Below are positions 6,532-14,714 of a stretch of DNA of 64,000 bases, in pieces. The DNA lies in the NCBI GenBank assembly GCA_035292585.1, contig DATDPU010000027.1:62001-126000 (forward strand). The letters are read 5' to 3'. The notes under the pieces were generated by a model. The model made no database searches. It was not told where the DNA came from and saw only the letters and a list, made by a program, of their open reading frames with translations. Within the stretch, counting starts at the first letter, position 1. Each line of letters starts with the position of its first letter. The position numbers and the translations under genes are program-made. The DNA is from DASSFZ01 sp035292585. Its GTDB lineage: Bacteria; Chloroflexota; Anaerolineae; Fen-1058.

Positions 6532-9129
6532 TCACCCTTCATCCTTCGTTCTTCGTTCTGCCCGCTCATACGCCTCCAGCTCGATCGACTGCGCTCGCCC
6601 GTCGCGATCGACCGTAACGCGCCAGCGCGGCAGCCAGGCCAGGCCAAACGCATCGACCCGGACATCCGTACGGCGGGGCGTCAGCCGCAACTCCTCGACC
6701 TGCTCCAAAACGTCAGCCCACTTCTGCGCCGCTTCGGCCACTTCTTCTTCCAGCGATTTGTTCAGCTCGGCCAGCATCTCTTCCAGGTCGGCCAGCTCGC
6801 CTTCCGAGTCTTCGATCTCGCGCTCGGCCCGACCGGTGTTGCCGCGTCGGCGCATGGCATAGGCCACGGCGTAGGATTGCCGCCGGCCGCGCAAAAAGTT
6901 CCACGCGGTTTCGGCCAGCGCCCAATTCTCTTCGCGCTTGCGCGCGTGATACTCTTCGGTATCCCGCGTCAGTTCGCGCCGCTCTTTGGCGATCTTCGTT
7001 TCCAACCGCGCGATCTGCGTGGCGTAGCTCTTGCGGATCTTGGCGATCTCGTCATCGCGCCTGGCGCGGGCGGCGTCTTCGCAGCGCACGCGGAATTCGC
7101 GCGGTTTGTCGCCCGGCTGGCCGGTAACCTTCAGCAGCGGGTGATACGGCACGCTGATCGAGACATGATGATACAAATAATCCGCGAAATCTTTTTGCAG
7201 CGCGGCAAACGCCCGCACGTTGCCCACGCCCGCCGGGAGCGACTCGAACTGCGCGTCATCCGCCGGAGGGGCTTGCAACGCCGTCGCATCGACTCCGATT
7301 GCCGGCGCCTCGCTCCAATCGATCAACGCGGCCCGCGTTCGCGCTTCCTGTAAGCGCGTCTCGGCGTGACGATAATCGATGCCGCGTTTTCGATCGGTGA
7401 TGCGCACGCTGCCCCGACCCAGCCAGTGCGGCGCGTACACGAGCTGCTTGTCGGCGATCAACACCGTCGCGCCTTCGCGCTCCTCCCATTGCCGCACGGC
7501 CCACTCCACGGCGATCGTTGGCGGCAGGAAGAACTGCGGAATATCGGGAGGCAGAGTGGGAGGCTGGGAAGAAAGGGATGAAGGAGGAGGGAGCAGGGAG
7601 GAAGCTGGATTTTTGATTGCGGATTGCGGATTGCGGATTAGAGATGCGCTGACTTGCTGGCTCGCTGATGGTGAACGATCCGCTTGCGGCTCACCCTCCC
7701 CAACTCTAACTCCAAACCCTAACTCTAGCTTCAAATTCCGAATCTCTTGCTTCGTCAGCGGCCCGCGCAAATAGCTCATCGCCCAACGCGATTGGAATAC
7801 GCTCGGATGCGTTTCGTGGACGTTGTGCAGCACGAACACGCGCGCCGGCAACCGGCTCAACGCCCGATCCAGCTCCTCGCGCTCCAGGCCCGCGCCCGAT
7901 TCCGAGGCGACGCTCTCCAGACCTTCGAGCACGCGCGCCTTATCGCGCTCGGTGCGCAAGCGGCCGATGAACCACGCGCCGATGTTCGCCAAACCTTTGT
8001 AATCCAAATCGACCGGGTTCTGCGTCCCCAGCACGATGCCCAATCCCATGGCCCGCGCCTGCTTGATCAAGCCCAACAACAGCGCTTTGGTCGGCGGGTT
8101 CCGGGGATAGGGCGGGCAGTAGCCGAAAATCTCGTCGAAGTACAGCAGCGCCCGCAGCGTCGTCGTCCCGCCTTGCCGGCGCAACCAGGCGGTGAGCTGA
8201 CCGAGCAGCAGCGTGATGAAGAACATGCGCTCGTCGTCGCTCAAGTGCGCCAGGTAGAAGATCGACGCGCGTGGGCGGCCATCCTCTGCGCGCAACAGCG
8301 ACTCGATCTCAAGCGAGTGGCCGGAGCGCCACGTCTCGAAGCCGGGTGAGGCAATCAGGTTATTGAGCGCAGCCGCCAGTCCAAAACGATCCTTTTGCGG
8401 GAAGAACGCATCCAGCTCGAACACGCCGATCTTCGTCAGGGGCGGTTGCTGGATGGCGCGGATGAGCGCGGGCATGTCGAAGCCCGCGCCGCCCCGCCAG
8501 GCGTGCTCGAACAAGTGCGACAACAGAATGTGCTCGCGGCTCTGCACCGGGTCGGCCTCGATCCCGACCATCGCCAGCAGCGCCGCGACCACGCCGCCGA
8601 TGCGCGCACGCAGCTCTTCCTCGTGCCCATCCCAGTCCAGGCCGGGCGACTCGACCGATTGCAGGATATCGACCGGCGCGCCGGCATCGCTGCCCGGCGT
8701 GAAGATTGTGATCGCGGCGCGCTCGCGCAGCTGGCGGACGCGATCGGGTGTGATGCCCCACTCGGCCCAACCGGATCGCCAGCGCTCGGCGACTTGCGCC
8801 GCCAGCGCCTGTGTCTCGATGCCCTGCTCGAACGCCTCTTCCGCGCTGACCCACGAGGCAAAATCGGCGGGCGTCGCATCGGGGAACGTGAGGATGAGAT
8901 TGGAGATGTCGCCTTTGGGATCGATGATCAGCGCCGGGAGGCCGTCGATCAACGCCTCTTCGATCAGGTCGATGCCCAGGCCGGTCTTGCCTGATCCGGT
9001 CATGCCGAGGATCACGGCGTGCGTCGTCAGATCGCGCGTATCGAGCTGCACGACCTCGCCCGTGGCTTGGGTCGAGAGGTCAAACGTTTTGCCGAGATAG
9101 AGTTGCCCGCGTCGATCGAGGTCGGCCAT
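6532..9129 (-). CDS. HerA/DUF87-like ATPase with long coiled-coil C-terminus
   Basis: From the ATG at 9129 (MADLDRRGQLYLGKTF) the protein has 865 residues. An upstream extension to 9225 runs through a MITE-like repeat and is unlikely to be translated. The N-terminal half is a HerA/VirB4-type RecA ATPase: Walker A GMTGSGKTGLG near residue 40, IIDPKGDISNLILTFPD near 65, Walker B LLYFDEIFGYCPP near 325 and a sensor-like GTQNPVDLDYKGL near 365. The C-terminal third is highly charged coiled coil (RKSYATQIARLETKIAKERREL; EREIEDSEGELADLEEMLAEL). Between them is a low-complexity linker (near 500-550) encoded by repeat DNA. Such ATPases act on DNA or secretion substrates, and the exact role here is unknown. 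Confidence 0.85.
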   Translation of the reverse strand: MADLDRRGQLYLGKTFDLSTQATGEVVQLDTRDLTTHAVILGMTGSGKTGLGIDLIEEALIDGLPALIIDPKGDISNLILTFPDATPADFASWVSAEEAFEQGIETQALAAQVAERWRSGWAEWGITPDRVRQLRERAAITIFTPGSDAGAPVDILQSVESPGLDWDGHEEELRARIGGVVAALLAMVGIEADPVQSREHILLSHLFEHAWRGGAGFDMPALIRAIQQPPLTKIGVFELDAFFPQKDRFGLAAALNNLIASPGFETWRSGHSLEIESLLRAEDGRPRASIFYLAHLSDDERMFFITLLLGQLTAWLRRQGGTTTLRALLYFDEIFGYCPPYPRNPPTKALLLGLIKQARAMGLGIVLGTQNPVDLDYKGLANIGAWFIGRLRTERDKARVLEGLESVASESGAGLEREELDRALSRLPARVFVLHNVHETHPSVFQSRWAMSYLRGPLTKQEIRNLKLELGFGVRVGEGEPQADRSPSASQQVSASLIRNPQSAIKNPASSLLPPPSSLSSQPPTLPPDIPQFFLPPTIAVEWAVRQWEEREGATVLIADKQLVYAPHWLGRGSVRITDRKRGIDYRHAETRLQEARTRAALIDWSEAPAIGVDATALQAPPADDAQFESLPAGVGNVRAFAALQKDFADYLYHHVSISVPYHPLLKVTGQPGDKPREFRVRCEDAARARRDDEIAKIRKSYATQIARLETKIAKERRELTRDTEEYHARKREENWALAETAWNFLRGRRQSYAVAYAMRRRGNTGRAEREIEDSEGELADLEEMLAELNKSLEEEVAEAAQKWADVLEQVEELRLTPRRTDVRVDAFGLAWLPRWRVTVDRDGRAQSIELEAYERAERRTKDEG
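7615..7640. repeat. 7-bp tandem repeat inside the HerA-like coding sequence
   Basis: Three perfect GATTGCG units are followed by GATTA. On the coding strand they encode part of the SLIRNPQSAIKNPAS stretch of the linker. Neighbouring sequence on both sides (7550-7740) is also low complexity, so the linker appears to be grown from interspersed repeat DNA kept in frame. Confidence 0.7.
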
Positions 9130-9148
9130 GGAATGCCTCTGGTTTCTT

Positions 9149-9250
9149 AGAGCCTGTCTGAAAAGTTGCTCGAAGCCCGCGTCTCGCGGGCGTCCACCGC
9201 GAGGACGCGGTGGACCGAGCCCCATATTTTGAGGTTTTCAGACAGCCTCT
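9149..9250. mobile_element. short MITE-like element with terminal inverted repeats
   Basis: AGAGCCTGTCTGAAAA at the left end faces TTTTCAGACAGCCTCT at the right end (one mismatch over 16 bp), about 102 bp apart, with CTTAG at 9146-9150 and again at 9249-9253. The interior has nested GC hairpins and no gene. GAGGCTGTCTGAAAA-like ends resemble those of DDE transposon families, so this is read as a non-autonomous element just upstream of the HerA-like gene. Confidence 0.6.
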
Positions 9251-9387
9251 TAGTTGGCTGGCGCTGGATTAGAACAATTGTACCAGAGGCGTAAGGGAAA
9301 GGCAACGGATAGGCCACGAATAAACGCATCAGATAGTCGGCGAATCAACCCGCTGGCATATCCGTTTATCCGTTAGCTATCCGTTGC

Positions 9388-10152
9388 CTATTCGAACGCA
9401 TCAAACGCGAAGTGCAGTGGCCCGTTGCTGGCGAGCGCGGACGGTTGGGTGTAGTCCCACACTTCGCCGCGGGGATTCGTGATGCGCCCGCCGGCTTCTT
9501 CGACGATCACCTGCGCCGCGGCGCCGTCCCATGGTCTGAGCGCGAGATTGAAAAAGAGGTCGATCCACCCGGTCGCGAGGTAGGACAGCGCCAGCGCGGC
9601 CGAGCCGATGGCCCGCACACTGCGGCACTCCGTCGCCAGCCGATTGAGCAGCGCCAGCGAGCGCTGACGATCGGCGGGCAGGTGGCTCCAGTCGAGCGCC
9701 AGGATCGCATCCGATAACACACGCACATCCGACACGTGAATCGGCATTCCATTCAACCAGGCGCCCTGCCCACGCGCGGCGGTGAAGAGATGATCGCGCG
9801 ACGGGTCATAGATCGCGCCGGCGGCAGGTTGCGCGCCTTGCACGACGCCGATCGACACACAGAAGAACGGCAGGCCGCGCGCGTAATTGGTGGTGCCGTC
9901 GATGGGATCGATCACCCACAATTGTTCGGCGCGGGCGGGCGGCGTCAGCCCTTCTTCGCCCAGGATGGCGGCGTGGGGAAACCGCGATCGGATCACGCCA
10001 ACCGCGGCCGTCTGCGCGGCGAGATCGGCTTCGGTGACAATATCGCGAAAGCCTTTTTGGGAAACAACCAACGGCTTGTGAAAGCGCTCGAGCGCGACGC
10101 CAGCGGCAGTTCGTGCGGCTTCGATGGCGGTGTTCAGATAGGAGACATCCAT
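9388..10152 (-). CDS. inositol monophosphatase family protein
   Basis: This 254-residue protein carries the metal-binding signature of the IMPase superfamily: GEE near residue 70, DPIDGTTNYARGLPFF near 88-103, and WDGAAAQVIVEEAGG near 208-222 (usually WDxAAG, so one Gly is replaced by Ala). Members hydrolyse inositol phosphates, 3'-phosphoadenosine phosphates or sugar bisphosphates using Mg2+. It starts 2 bases after the stop codon of the solute-binding lipoprotein gene, so the two are co-transcribed. That pairing makes an inositol- or sugar-phosphate substrate plausible. A 12-bp inverted repeat (GGCAACGGATAG at 9301 and its complement ending at 9388) follows the gene. Confidence 0.9.
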   Translation of the reverse strand: MDVSYLNTAIEAARTAAGVALERFHKPLVVSQKGFRDIVTEADLAAQTAAVGVIRSRFPHAAILGEEGLTPPARAEQLWVIDPIDGTTNYARGLPFFCVSIGVVQGAQPAAGAIYDPSRDHLFTAARGQGAWLNGMPIHVSDVRVLSDAILALDWSHLPADRQRSLALLNRLATECRSVRAIGSAALALSYLATGWIDLFFNLALRPWDGAAAQVIVEEAGGRITNPRGEVWDYTQPSALASNGPLHFAFDAFE

Positions 10153-10154
10153 CG

Positions 10155-11450
10155 TCAGGGCGCGAGGAGTTGATTGATGGCGTTCAGCGCCTGCTGGTGT
10201 GCGACAGCCGGCGTATCGCCGGCGGCAACCGCCAGCATCGCCTGCCGCGCGGCTTCCGCCACGCCGGGCCAGTAGGGCACCAGCGGATCGGCCTGGCCGA
10301 AGCGCAGCAGATCGAGCGCGACCAGGTAGTTCGGGTTCTCGCCGGATTGCTGCCTAAGCCGTTGCGCCGCCGAGGCGCGCAGCGGCAACTGACCCGTTTT
10401 CATCGCCCACACCAGGGTTTGATCGGTCGTAGCGAACCAGCGCATGAACAACCAGGCCGCCAACTGTTTTTCAGACGTGCTGTGCAGCATGATCCACGCC
10501 GGCCCACGTAAGTCCAGCGTGCGGGGCAGGTTGCCGTACGGCAGCGGCGCGGCGCCCCAGCGAAACCCGCCGCGATTCTCCACGGCCGTCTGGATATCCC
10601 GCAGCGCGGACGTGCTGGCAAAGATCATGGCAACGCGGCCAGCGCTGAAGGCTTCCACATCGTCATTCGCTCCCGGCGTGCGATAGAAACAGCCGGCTTG
10701 CGCGGACTCGGAGAACAACGTCAGCAGCTTGATGCCAGGCTCACCGCTGAACTCGGCCGGTAAGCCGTCTGACCCGAGCAGCGGCGCGCCTCGGCTGCGA
10801 AACCACGCCGAAACCAGATCGGGGCGCGGCGCAAAGCCAAACCCAAATACATCGGGCTGCCGATCGCCATCGCGATCGAGCGTCGTGACCAAACAGATTT
10901 CCTTGAAGAGCGGCCAGGAATTGGGGGGCGTGAGATAGCCCGCCGCCGCCAGCCGATCGATATTATAGACCAGCACGCTGCCTTCACCGGCGACCGGGAA
11001 ACTGATCAGGTTGGCATCGAGACGCGGATCGCGATTGGCGTCGAGCGCGGCAGGATACAGATCGGCCAGATCCGCCTGGCTCAACCCATACCGCTTATCG
11101 ATCGCATACGCTTGGACCGGCGCCACCGCATCGCCCAGGCGTAGCGCATCCAGCGGGCGGCCCAATACCATATCCGGCGTGCGCCCGGCAGCGATCGCCT
11201 TCTGCAAGGCGGCCGACACGTCCGTGGCGCGGCCGTGATATTCGGGGACGACCACGATGTTCCAGGCATTCGTCGCATTGAATTCGTCGATCTGCGCGAG
11301 CAAGGCGCGGCGCACGTCGCCTTCGGCGCTATGCCACAGGATAATCGTCTGGTTGACCGGGGTAATCGAATCGGGCGCGCCGGGGGCGACAGCCGGGCGG
11401 CAGGCAGTCAGAATCGCGAGCGATAGGAACACGCACACACGCAAGATCAT
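10155..11450 (-). CDS. ABC transporter extracellular solute-binding lipoprotein (family 1)
   Basis: This 431-residue protein has a lipoprotein signal ending in LAILTAC (Cys17). The body has the periplasmic-binding-protein fold of sugar-binding family 1: IILWHSAEGDVRRALLAQIDEFNATN near 35-60, PDMVLGRPLDAL near 96, VLVYNIDRLAAAGY near 160 and the AAWLFMRWFATTDQ region near 335. It should capture an oligosaccharide or similar solute for an ABC importer. No permease or ATPase gene is adjacent, so it is either an orphan component or uses permeases encoded elsewhere. The next gene downstream, 2 bases away, is an inositol-phosphatase-like enzyme. Confidence 0.9.
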   Translation of the reverse strand: MILRVCVFLSLAILTACRPAVAPGAPDSITPVNQTIILWHSAEGDVRRALLAQIDEFNATNAWNIVVVPEYHGRATDVSAALQKAIAAGRTPDMVLGRPLDALRLGDAVAPVQAYAIDKRYGLSQADLADLYPAALDANRDPRLDANLISFPVAGEGSVLVYNIDRLAAAGYLTPPNSWPLFKEICLVTTLDRDGDRQPDVFGFGFAPRPDLVSAWFRSRGAPLLGSDGLPAEFSGEPGIKLLTLFSESAQAGCFYRTPGANDDVEAFSAGRVAMIFASTSALRDIQTAVENRGGFRWGAAPLPYGNLPRTLDLRGPAWIMLHSTSEKQLAAWLFMRWFATTDQTLVWAMKTGQLPLRASAAQRLRQQSGENPNYLVALDLLRFGQADPLVPYWPGVAEAARQAMLAVAAGDTPAVAHQQALNAINQLLAP

Positions 11451-11517
11451 AAGCCCTCAAGTATCCGGCGCGGATTATAACACGCGCAGGGATCGCGTCA
11501 ACCGCCTCACCCCAACC

Positions 11518-11756
11518 TAGTGGTCGGTCCAGTTGATTTTGATGGGCGTAGCGTAGGGCCGCGCGCCCGTCAGACGCCCACGACCCCGCAAGGGGGCGTA
11601 AGCAGGGGGCTATGCTACGGCTTATCAATTTCAGATGGACTGCCTACTCGTGGTCAGTCCACTTGAAAGCGATGGGCCGTAGCATAGCCCCGTGTGGGCG
11701 TTGGACGGGCACAAGGCCCTAGGCTACCCATCAAAATCAACCGGACTGCCTGCTAG
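11518..11756. repeat. repeat family A, copies 1 and 2, head to head
   Basis: Copy 1 (11518-11648) begins TAGTGGTCGGTCCAGTTGAT and ends with the near inverse GGACTGCCTACT. Copy 2 (11650-11756) is the same element in reverse orientation, lacking an internal segment of about 25 bp (the CCCCGCAAGGGG-like part). A third copy lies at 25066-25197. Ends fall at CTAG, the preferred target of IS630-type transposases, so these look like IS630-related MITEs. They fill most of the 415-bp gap between the solute-binding gene and the cNMP-binding gene. Confidence 0.75.
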
Positions 11757-11799
11757 GGCAATCGCATCTAATCAGCCTAGCGGCGGGCGCGTGAGCGAA

Positions 11800-11828
11800 T
11801 TGGCGATCAGTTCCGAGCCAGGTATACT
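11800..11828 (+). promoter_or_regulatory. sigma70-type promoter for the cNMP-binding gene
   Basis: TTGGCG (11800-11805) and TATACT (11823-11828) are separated by 17 bp and lie about 38 bases upstream of the ATG at 11866. Confidence 0.6.
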
Positions 11829-11865
11829 CTGCCCCACGTCTAACACGCCCCCGGGGGAGAAAAGC

Positions 11866-12720
11866 ATGTCTGCCGAGCTTGAACTGCTATCCGACGTCAC
11901 CTTCTTCGAGTCGCTCGACGCCGACGAGCGCGCCGAGCTGTCCCGGCACATCGACTACCGGCATTACCCGGCCGGCGCGACGATCTTCCGCTACGGCGAA
12001 CCGGGCGGAGCGATGTACGTCATCCGCAACGGCGAAGTCGAGCTGTGGTTGACCGACGAAGATCACAAGCGTGTCGTGTTAGGGACGTTCGGCAGCGGCG
12101 AGTTCTTCGGCGAGCTCTCGCTGTTGGATGAGGAACCGCGCGCGGCGACGGCGACCACGCTCAGCGAAACCGATCTGCTGGTGGTCGATCGCGAAGACCT
12201 GCAGCTGCTGTTCGCTAAAAAGCCCAGCGCCGCGCTGGATGTCCTGTCGGTGTTGGGCAAGCGTCTGCGCCAGACCAACGAAATCGTCCGGACGCGCGCC
12301 GCGCGCAACGTCAACGAGATGTTTGAAGAGAAACTCACGGTGGGTGATCGATTGGCCGATTGGCTGACGACCGGCATCGGCAGCATGGGGTTCGTTTACC
12401 TGAACGCCGCCTGGTTTGGCGTCTGGATCGTGATCAACCTCGGCCTGATCTCCGGCCTGGCGGCTTTCGATCCGTTTCCCTTCGGCCTGCTCACCATGGT
12501 GGTGTCGCTCGAGGCGATCTTCTTATCGCTCTTCGTGTTGATCAGCCAGAACCGGGCCGATGCCAAAGACCGCCTGCGCTCGGAGCTCGATTATCGGGTC
12601 AACGTCAAGGCCGAGCTGGAGATTGGCGAACTGCACGACAAGGTCGATCGCCTGCGCGACGAGTTGCTGGGCGCGATCGGGCTGATGTCGAAGCATTTGA
12701 CCGGGACGCAAGATGAATGA
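11866..12720 (+). CDS. cyclic-nucleotide-binding domain protein with DUF1003 membrane domain
   Basis: The ATG at 11866 follows GGGGGAGA and opens 284 residues; a longer frame upstream runs through repeat DNA. Residues 5-125 are a cNMP-binding/Crp-like domain (SDVTFFESLDADER, HYPAGATIFRYGEPGGAMYVI, GSGEFFGELSLLDEEPRAATA). Residues 150-275 are DUF1003: DRLADWLTTGIGSMGFV, then two membrane segments (about 175-200 and 205-230), then an amphipathic RADAKDRLRSELDYRVNVKAE helix. The protein probably senses a nucleotide or acts as a membrane-bound regulatory subunit. There is no DNA-binding domain. It is probably a single-gene unit with its own promoter. Confidence 0.88.
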   Translation: MSAELELLSDVTFFESLDADERAELSRHIDYRHYPAGATIFRYGEPGGAMYVIRNGEVELWLTDEDHKRVVLGTFGSGEFFGELSLLDEEPRAATATTLSETDLLVVDREDLQLLFAKKPSAALDVLSVLGKRLRQTNEIVRTRAARNVNEMFEEKLTVGDRLADWLTTGIGSMGFVYLNAAWFGVWIVINLGLISGLAAFDPFPFGLLTMVVSLEAIFLSLFVLISQNRADAKDRLRSELDYRVNVKAELEIGELHDKVDRLRDELLGAIGLMSKHLTGTQDE

Positions 12721-12772
12721 CCAACCCGCGCGGCTAGCGGTCGTCCGTCGTTTGCCCTTCGGCTTCCGATGC

Positions 12773-12800
12773 TTGACAGCGCGCCGCTTTGGGATATACT
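12773..12800 (+). promoter_or_regulatory. sigma70-type promoter for the NAD synthetase genes
   Basis: TTGACA (12773-12778) and TATACT (12795-12800) are separated by 16 bp. The start codon at 12834 lies 34 bases further on, leaving a short leader. Confidence 0.7.
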
Positions 12801-12833
12801 TTGTGTCGAAAATACACCAACAAGGACGCGGTG

Positions 12834-13691
12834 ATGAAATCCCTTACGGTCGGGCTGGCGCAAATTTACCCCAAGCTCGGCGACGTGCGCGCGAATTGCG
12901 AGCTGCATTTGCAGTTCATCGAGCGCGCCGTTGCCCAACAGGTTGATCTCCTCGTCTTTCCCGAGCTGTCGCTGACCGGTTACACCCTACAAGACCTGGT
13001 GCGCGAGGTGGCGATGCGCCCGACCGCCGAACACCCGGCGTTCGCCTCGATGCTGGACGCCAGCCGTCGCCTCGATCTGGTCGTCGGTTTTGCCGAGGTC
13101 GACGAGCGCGGCCGCTTCTTCACGTCGGCGGCGTACCTCGCGCAAGGCAAGCTGGCCCACCTGCACCGCAAAGTCTATCTGCCCACCTACGCCATGTTCG
13201 ACGAGGGGCGCTATTTCGACCTGGGCGAATCGGTGCGCGCCTTCGACACGCGCTTTGGCCGCTTCGGCCTGCTGATCTGCGAGGACTTCTGGCACGCCAG
13301 CCCGCCCTACCTCTCCTGGCTCGATGGCGCGGACGTGCTGCTGTTCACCTCGGCCAGCCCCGGCCGGGGTTTGGGCTACCTGGGCAAACTCGCCTCGTCG
13401 CGTTTCGTCGAAACGGTGAACCAGGCGTACGCCGCGCTGTTCGGCGCCTACGTGATCCACGTCAACCGCTGCGGCTTCGAAGATGGTCTGAATTTCTGGG
13501 GCGGCTCGACCGTCTTCAACCCCGATGGTGATCTCATTGCCCAAGCGCCCTATTTCGAAGAGGCGTTGATCGTGGCGCAAATCGAGATCGATCAGATCCG
13601 CCGCACGCGCACGCGCCTGCCGCTGTTGCGCGACGAGCGCCCCGAAATTGCGCTGCGCGAATTGCGGCGCATCTTGTCAGAAAAAGCCTGA
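12834..13691 (+). CDS. nitrilase-superfamily glutamine amidase, partner of NAD synthase
   Basis: The ATG at 12834 opens 285 residues. The nitrilase triad is visible: Glu in FPELSLTGY (near 45), Lys in LHRKVYLPTY (near 117) and Cys in LICEDFWHAS (near 152). The string GLAQIYPKLGDVRANCELHLQFI is typical of the glutaminase half of glutamine-dependent NAD synthetase. The following gene is the synthase half, so the usual 550-residue NadE is split here into two genes. The amidase should release ammonia from glutamine for the amidation of deamido-NAD. Function is inferred from motif and neighbour; a stand-alone amidase is the alternative. Confidence 0.88.
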   Translation: MKSLTVGLAQIYPKLGDVRANCELHLQFIERAVAQQVDLLVFPELSLTGYTLQDLVREVAMRPTAEHPAFASMLDASRRLDLVVGFAEVDERGRFFTSAAYLAQGKLAHLHRKVYLPTYAMFDEGRYFDLGESVRAFDTRFGRFGLLICEDFWHASPPYLSWLDGADVLLFTSASPGRGLGYLGKLASSRFVETVNQAYAALFGAYVIHVNRCGFEDGLNFWGGSTVFNPDGDLIAQAPYFEEALIVAQIEIDQIRRTRTRLPLLRDERPEIALRELRRILSEKA

Positions 13692-13768
13692 TTCACAAAG
13701 CACACGAAGGGACACTCAGGTTTTTATTCGTGTTTCTGCGTAGCCCTTCGCGGATAAAAAGGGTGATT

Positions 13769-14599
13769 ATGGACCCGGACGCCAAACTCACGATCGACCC
13801 CGAGCTGACCCGTACCGTGCTCAAGGTGTTTTTGCGCGACGAGATTCGCAAGGTGGGCTTCGAGAAAGCGGTCATCGGCTTATCGGGCGGCATCGATAGC
13901 GCCGTCGCGTGTTACCTGGTCGCGCAGGCAATCGGCGCGCACAATGTGTGGGCCGTGCGCCTGCCGTACAAAACCTCTTCCCCGGACAGTTTAGACCACG
14001 CGCAGCAGGTGATCGATGCGCTCGGCGTGCAGACCGATACGATCGAGATCACGCCGATGGTCGATCCGTTGTTCGAGCGGTTGCCGGATATGAACGACAC
14101 GCGCAAGGGCAACGTGATGGCCCGCGCGCGCATGATCGTGCTGTACGATCGGTCGGCAGCCGTCAAGGGATTGGTCATCGGCACGAGCAACAAGACCGAG
14201 CTCTTGTTGGGCTATGGGACGCTCTTCGGCGACATGGCGGCCGCGGTAAATCCGATCGGCGATTTGTACAAGACGCAGGTGCGGGCGCTGGCGGCGCACC
14301 TGGGCGCGCCCCAGGCGATCATCGACAAGCCGCCCTCAGCCGATCTATGGACCGGGCAGACCGACGAAGGCGAGCTGGGTCTGACTTACGCCGAAGTCGA
14401 TCGGTTGCTGGTGATGCTCGTCGACGAGCGGTACACGCCCGCCGAAGCGATCGCCGCCGGCTTCGACCAGAAACTGGTCGAGCGCGTCTGGCGTGTGGTG
14501 CGTCTCAACCACTTCAAGCGGCGCGGGCCGCTCATCGCCAAGTTGAGCAACCGGACAATTGGTGTAGACTTTAATTACCTGAGGGATTGGGGGTATTAG
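13769..14599 (+). CDS. nadE: NAD+ synthase (synthase domain)
   Basis: The 276-residue protein from the ATG at 13769 is the ATP-pyrophosphatase domain of NAD synthase. The PP-loop GLSGGIDSAVACYLVAQAI is near residue 36, followed by VWAVRLPYKTSSPDS, GNVMARARMIVLYD, the GTSNKTELLLGYGTLFGD string near 133 and PSADLWTGQTDEGELG near 190. It adenylates deamido-NAD and amidates it with ammonia. It has no glutaminase domain; that activity is supplied by the gene just upstream (77-bp gap). An alternative upstream start at 13730 runs through repeat-like DNA and is not favoured. Confidence in the function is high. Confidence 0.95.
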   Translation: MDPDAKLTIDPELTRTVLKVFLRDEIRKVGFEKAVIGLSGGIDSAVACYLVAQAIGAHNVWAVRLPYKTSSPDSLDHAQQVIDALGVQTDTIEITPMVDPLFERLPDMNDTRKGNVMARARMIVLYDRSAAVKGLVIGTSNKTELLLGYGTLFGDMAAAVNPIGDLYKTQVRALAAHLGAPQAIIDKPPSADLWTGQTDEGELGLTYAEVDRLLVMLVDERYTPAEAIAAGFDQKLVERVWRVVRLNHFKRRGPLIAKLSNRTIGVDFNYLRDWGY

Positions 14600-14703
14600 G
14601 CCCTCACCCATCCCCACCCCAACCCTCCCCTTCCCTCTCCCCAAGTTGGGGAGAGGGAAGGGGAGGGTGCCCGCGCAGCGGGCGGGAGGGGTAGAGTGAG
14701 GGC
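14600..14703. repeat. palindromic interspersed element
   Basis: GCCCTCAC (14600-14607) and GTGAGGGC (14696-14703) bound the element. Inside, CCTTCCCTCTCCCC (14629-14642) pairs with GGGGAGAGGGAAGG (14648-14661) around AAGTT. It starts one base after the nadE stop and may act as a transcription-terminating hairpin. A related C-rich/G-rich element lies inside a coding sequence near 22090. Confidence 0.75.
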
Positions 14704-14714
14704 ATCGAAGCGCA

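Noticed and set aside
9130..9225. Upstream extension of the HerA-like protein
   Set aside because: It is encoded by a MITE-like repeat, and the ATG at 9129 begins the conserved sequence.
11692..11865. Upstream extension of the cNMP-binding protein
   Set aside because: It runs through family A repeat DNA and across the promoter; the ATG at 11866 has a good ribosome-binding site.
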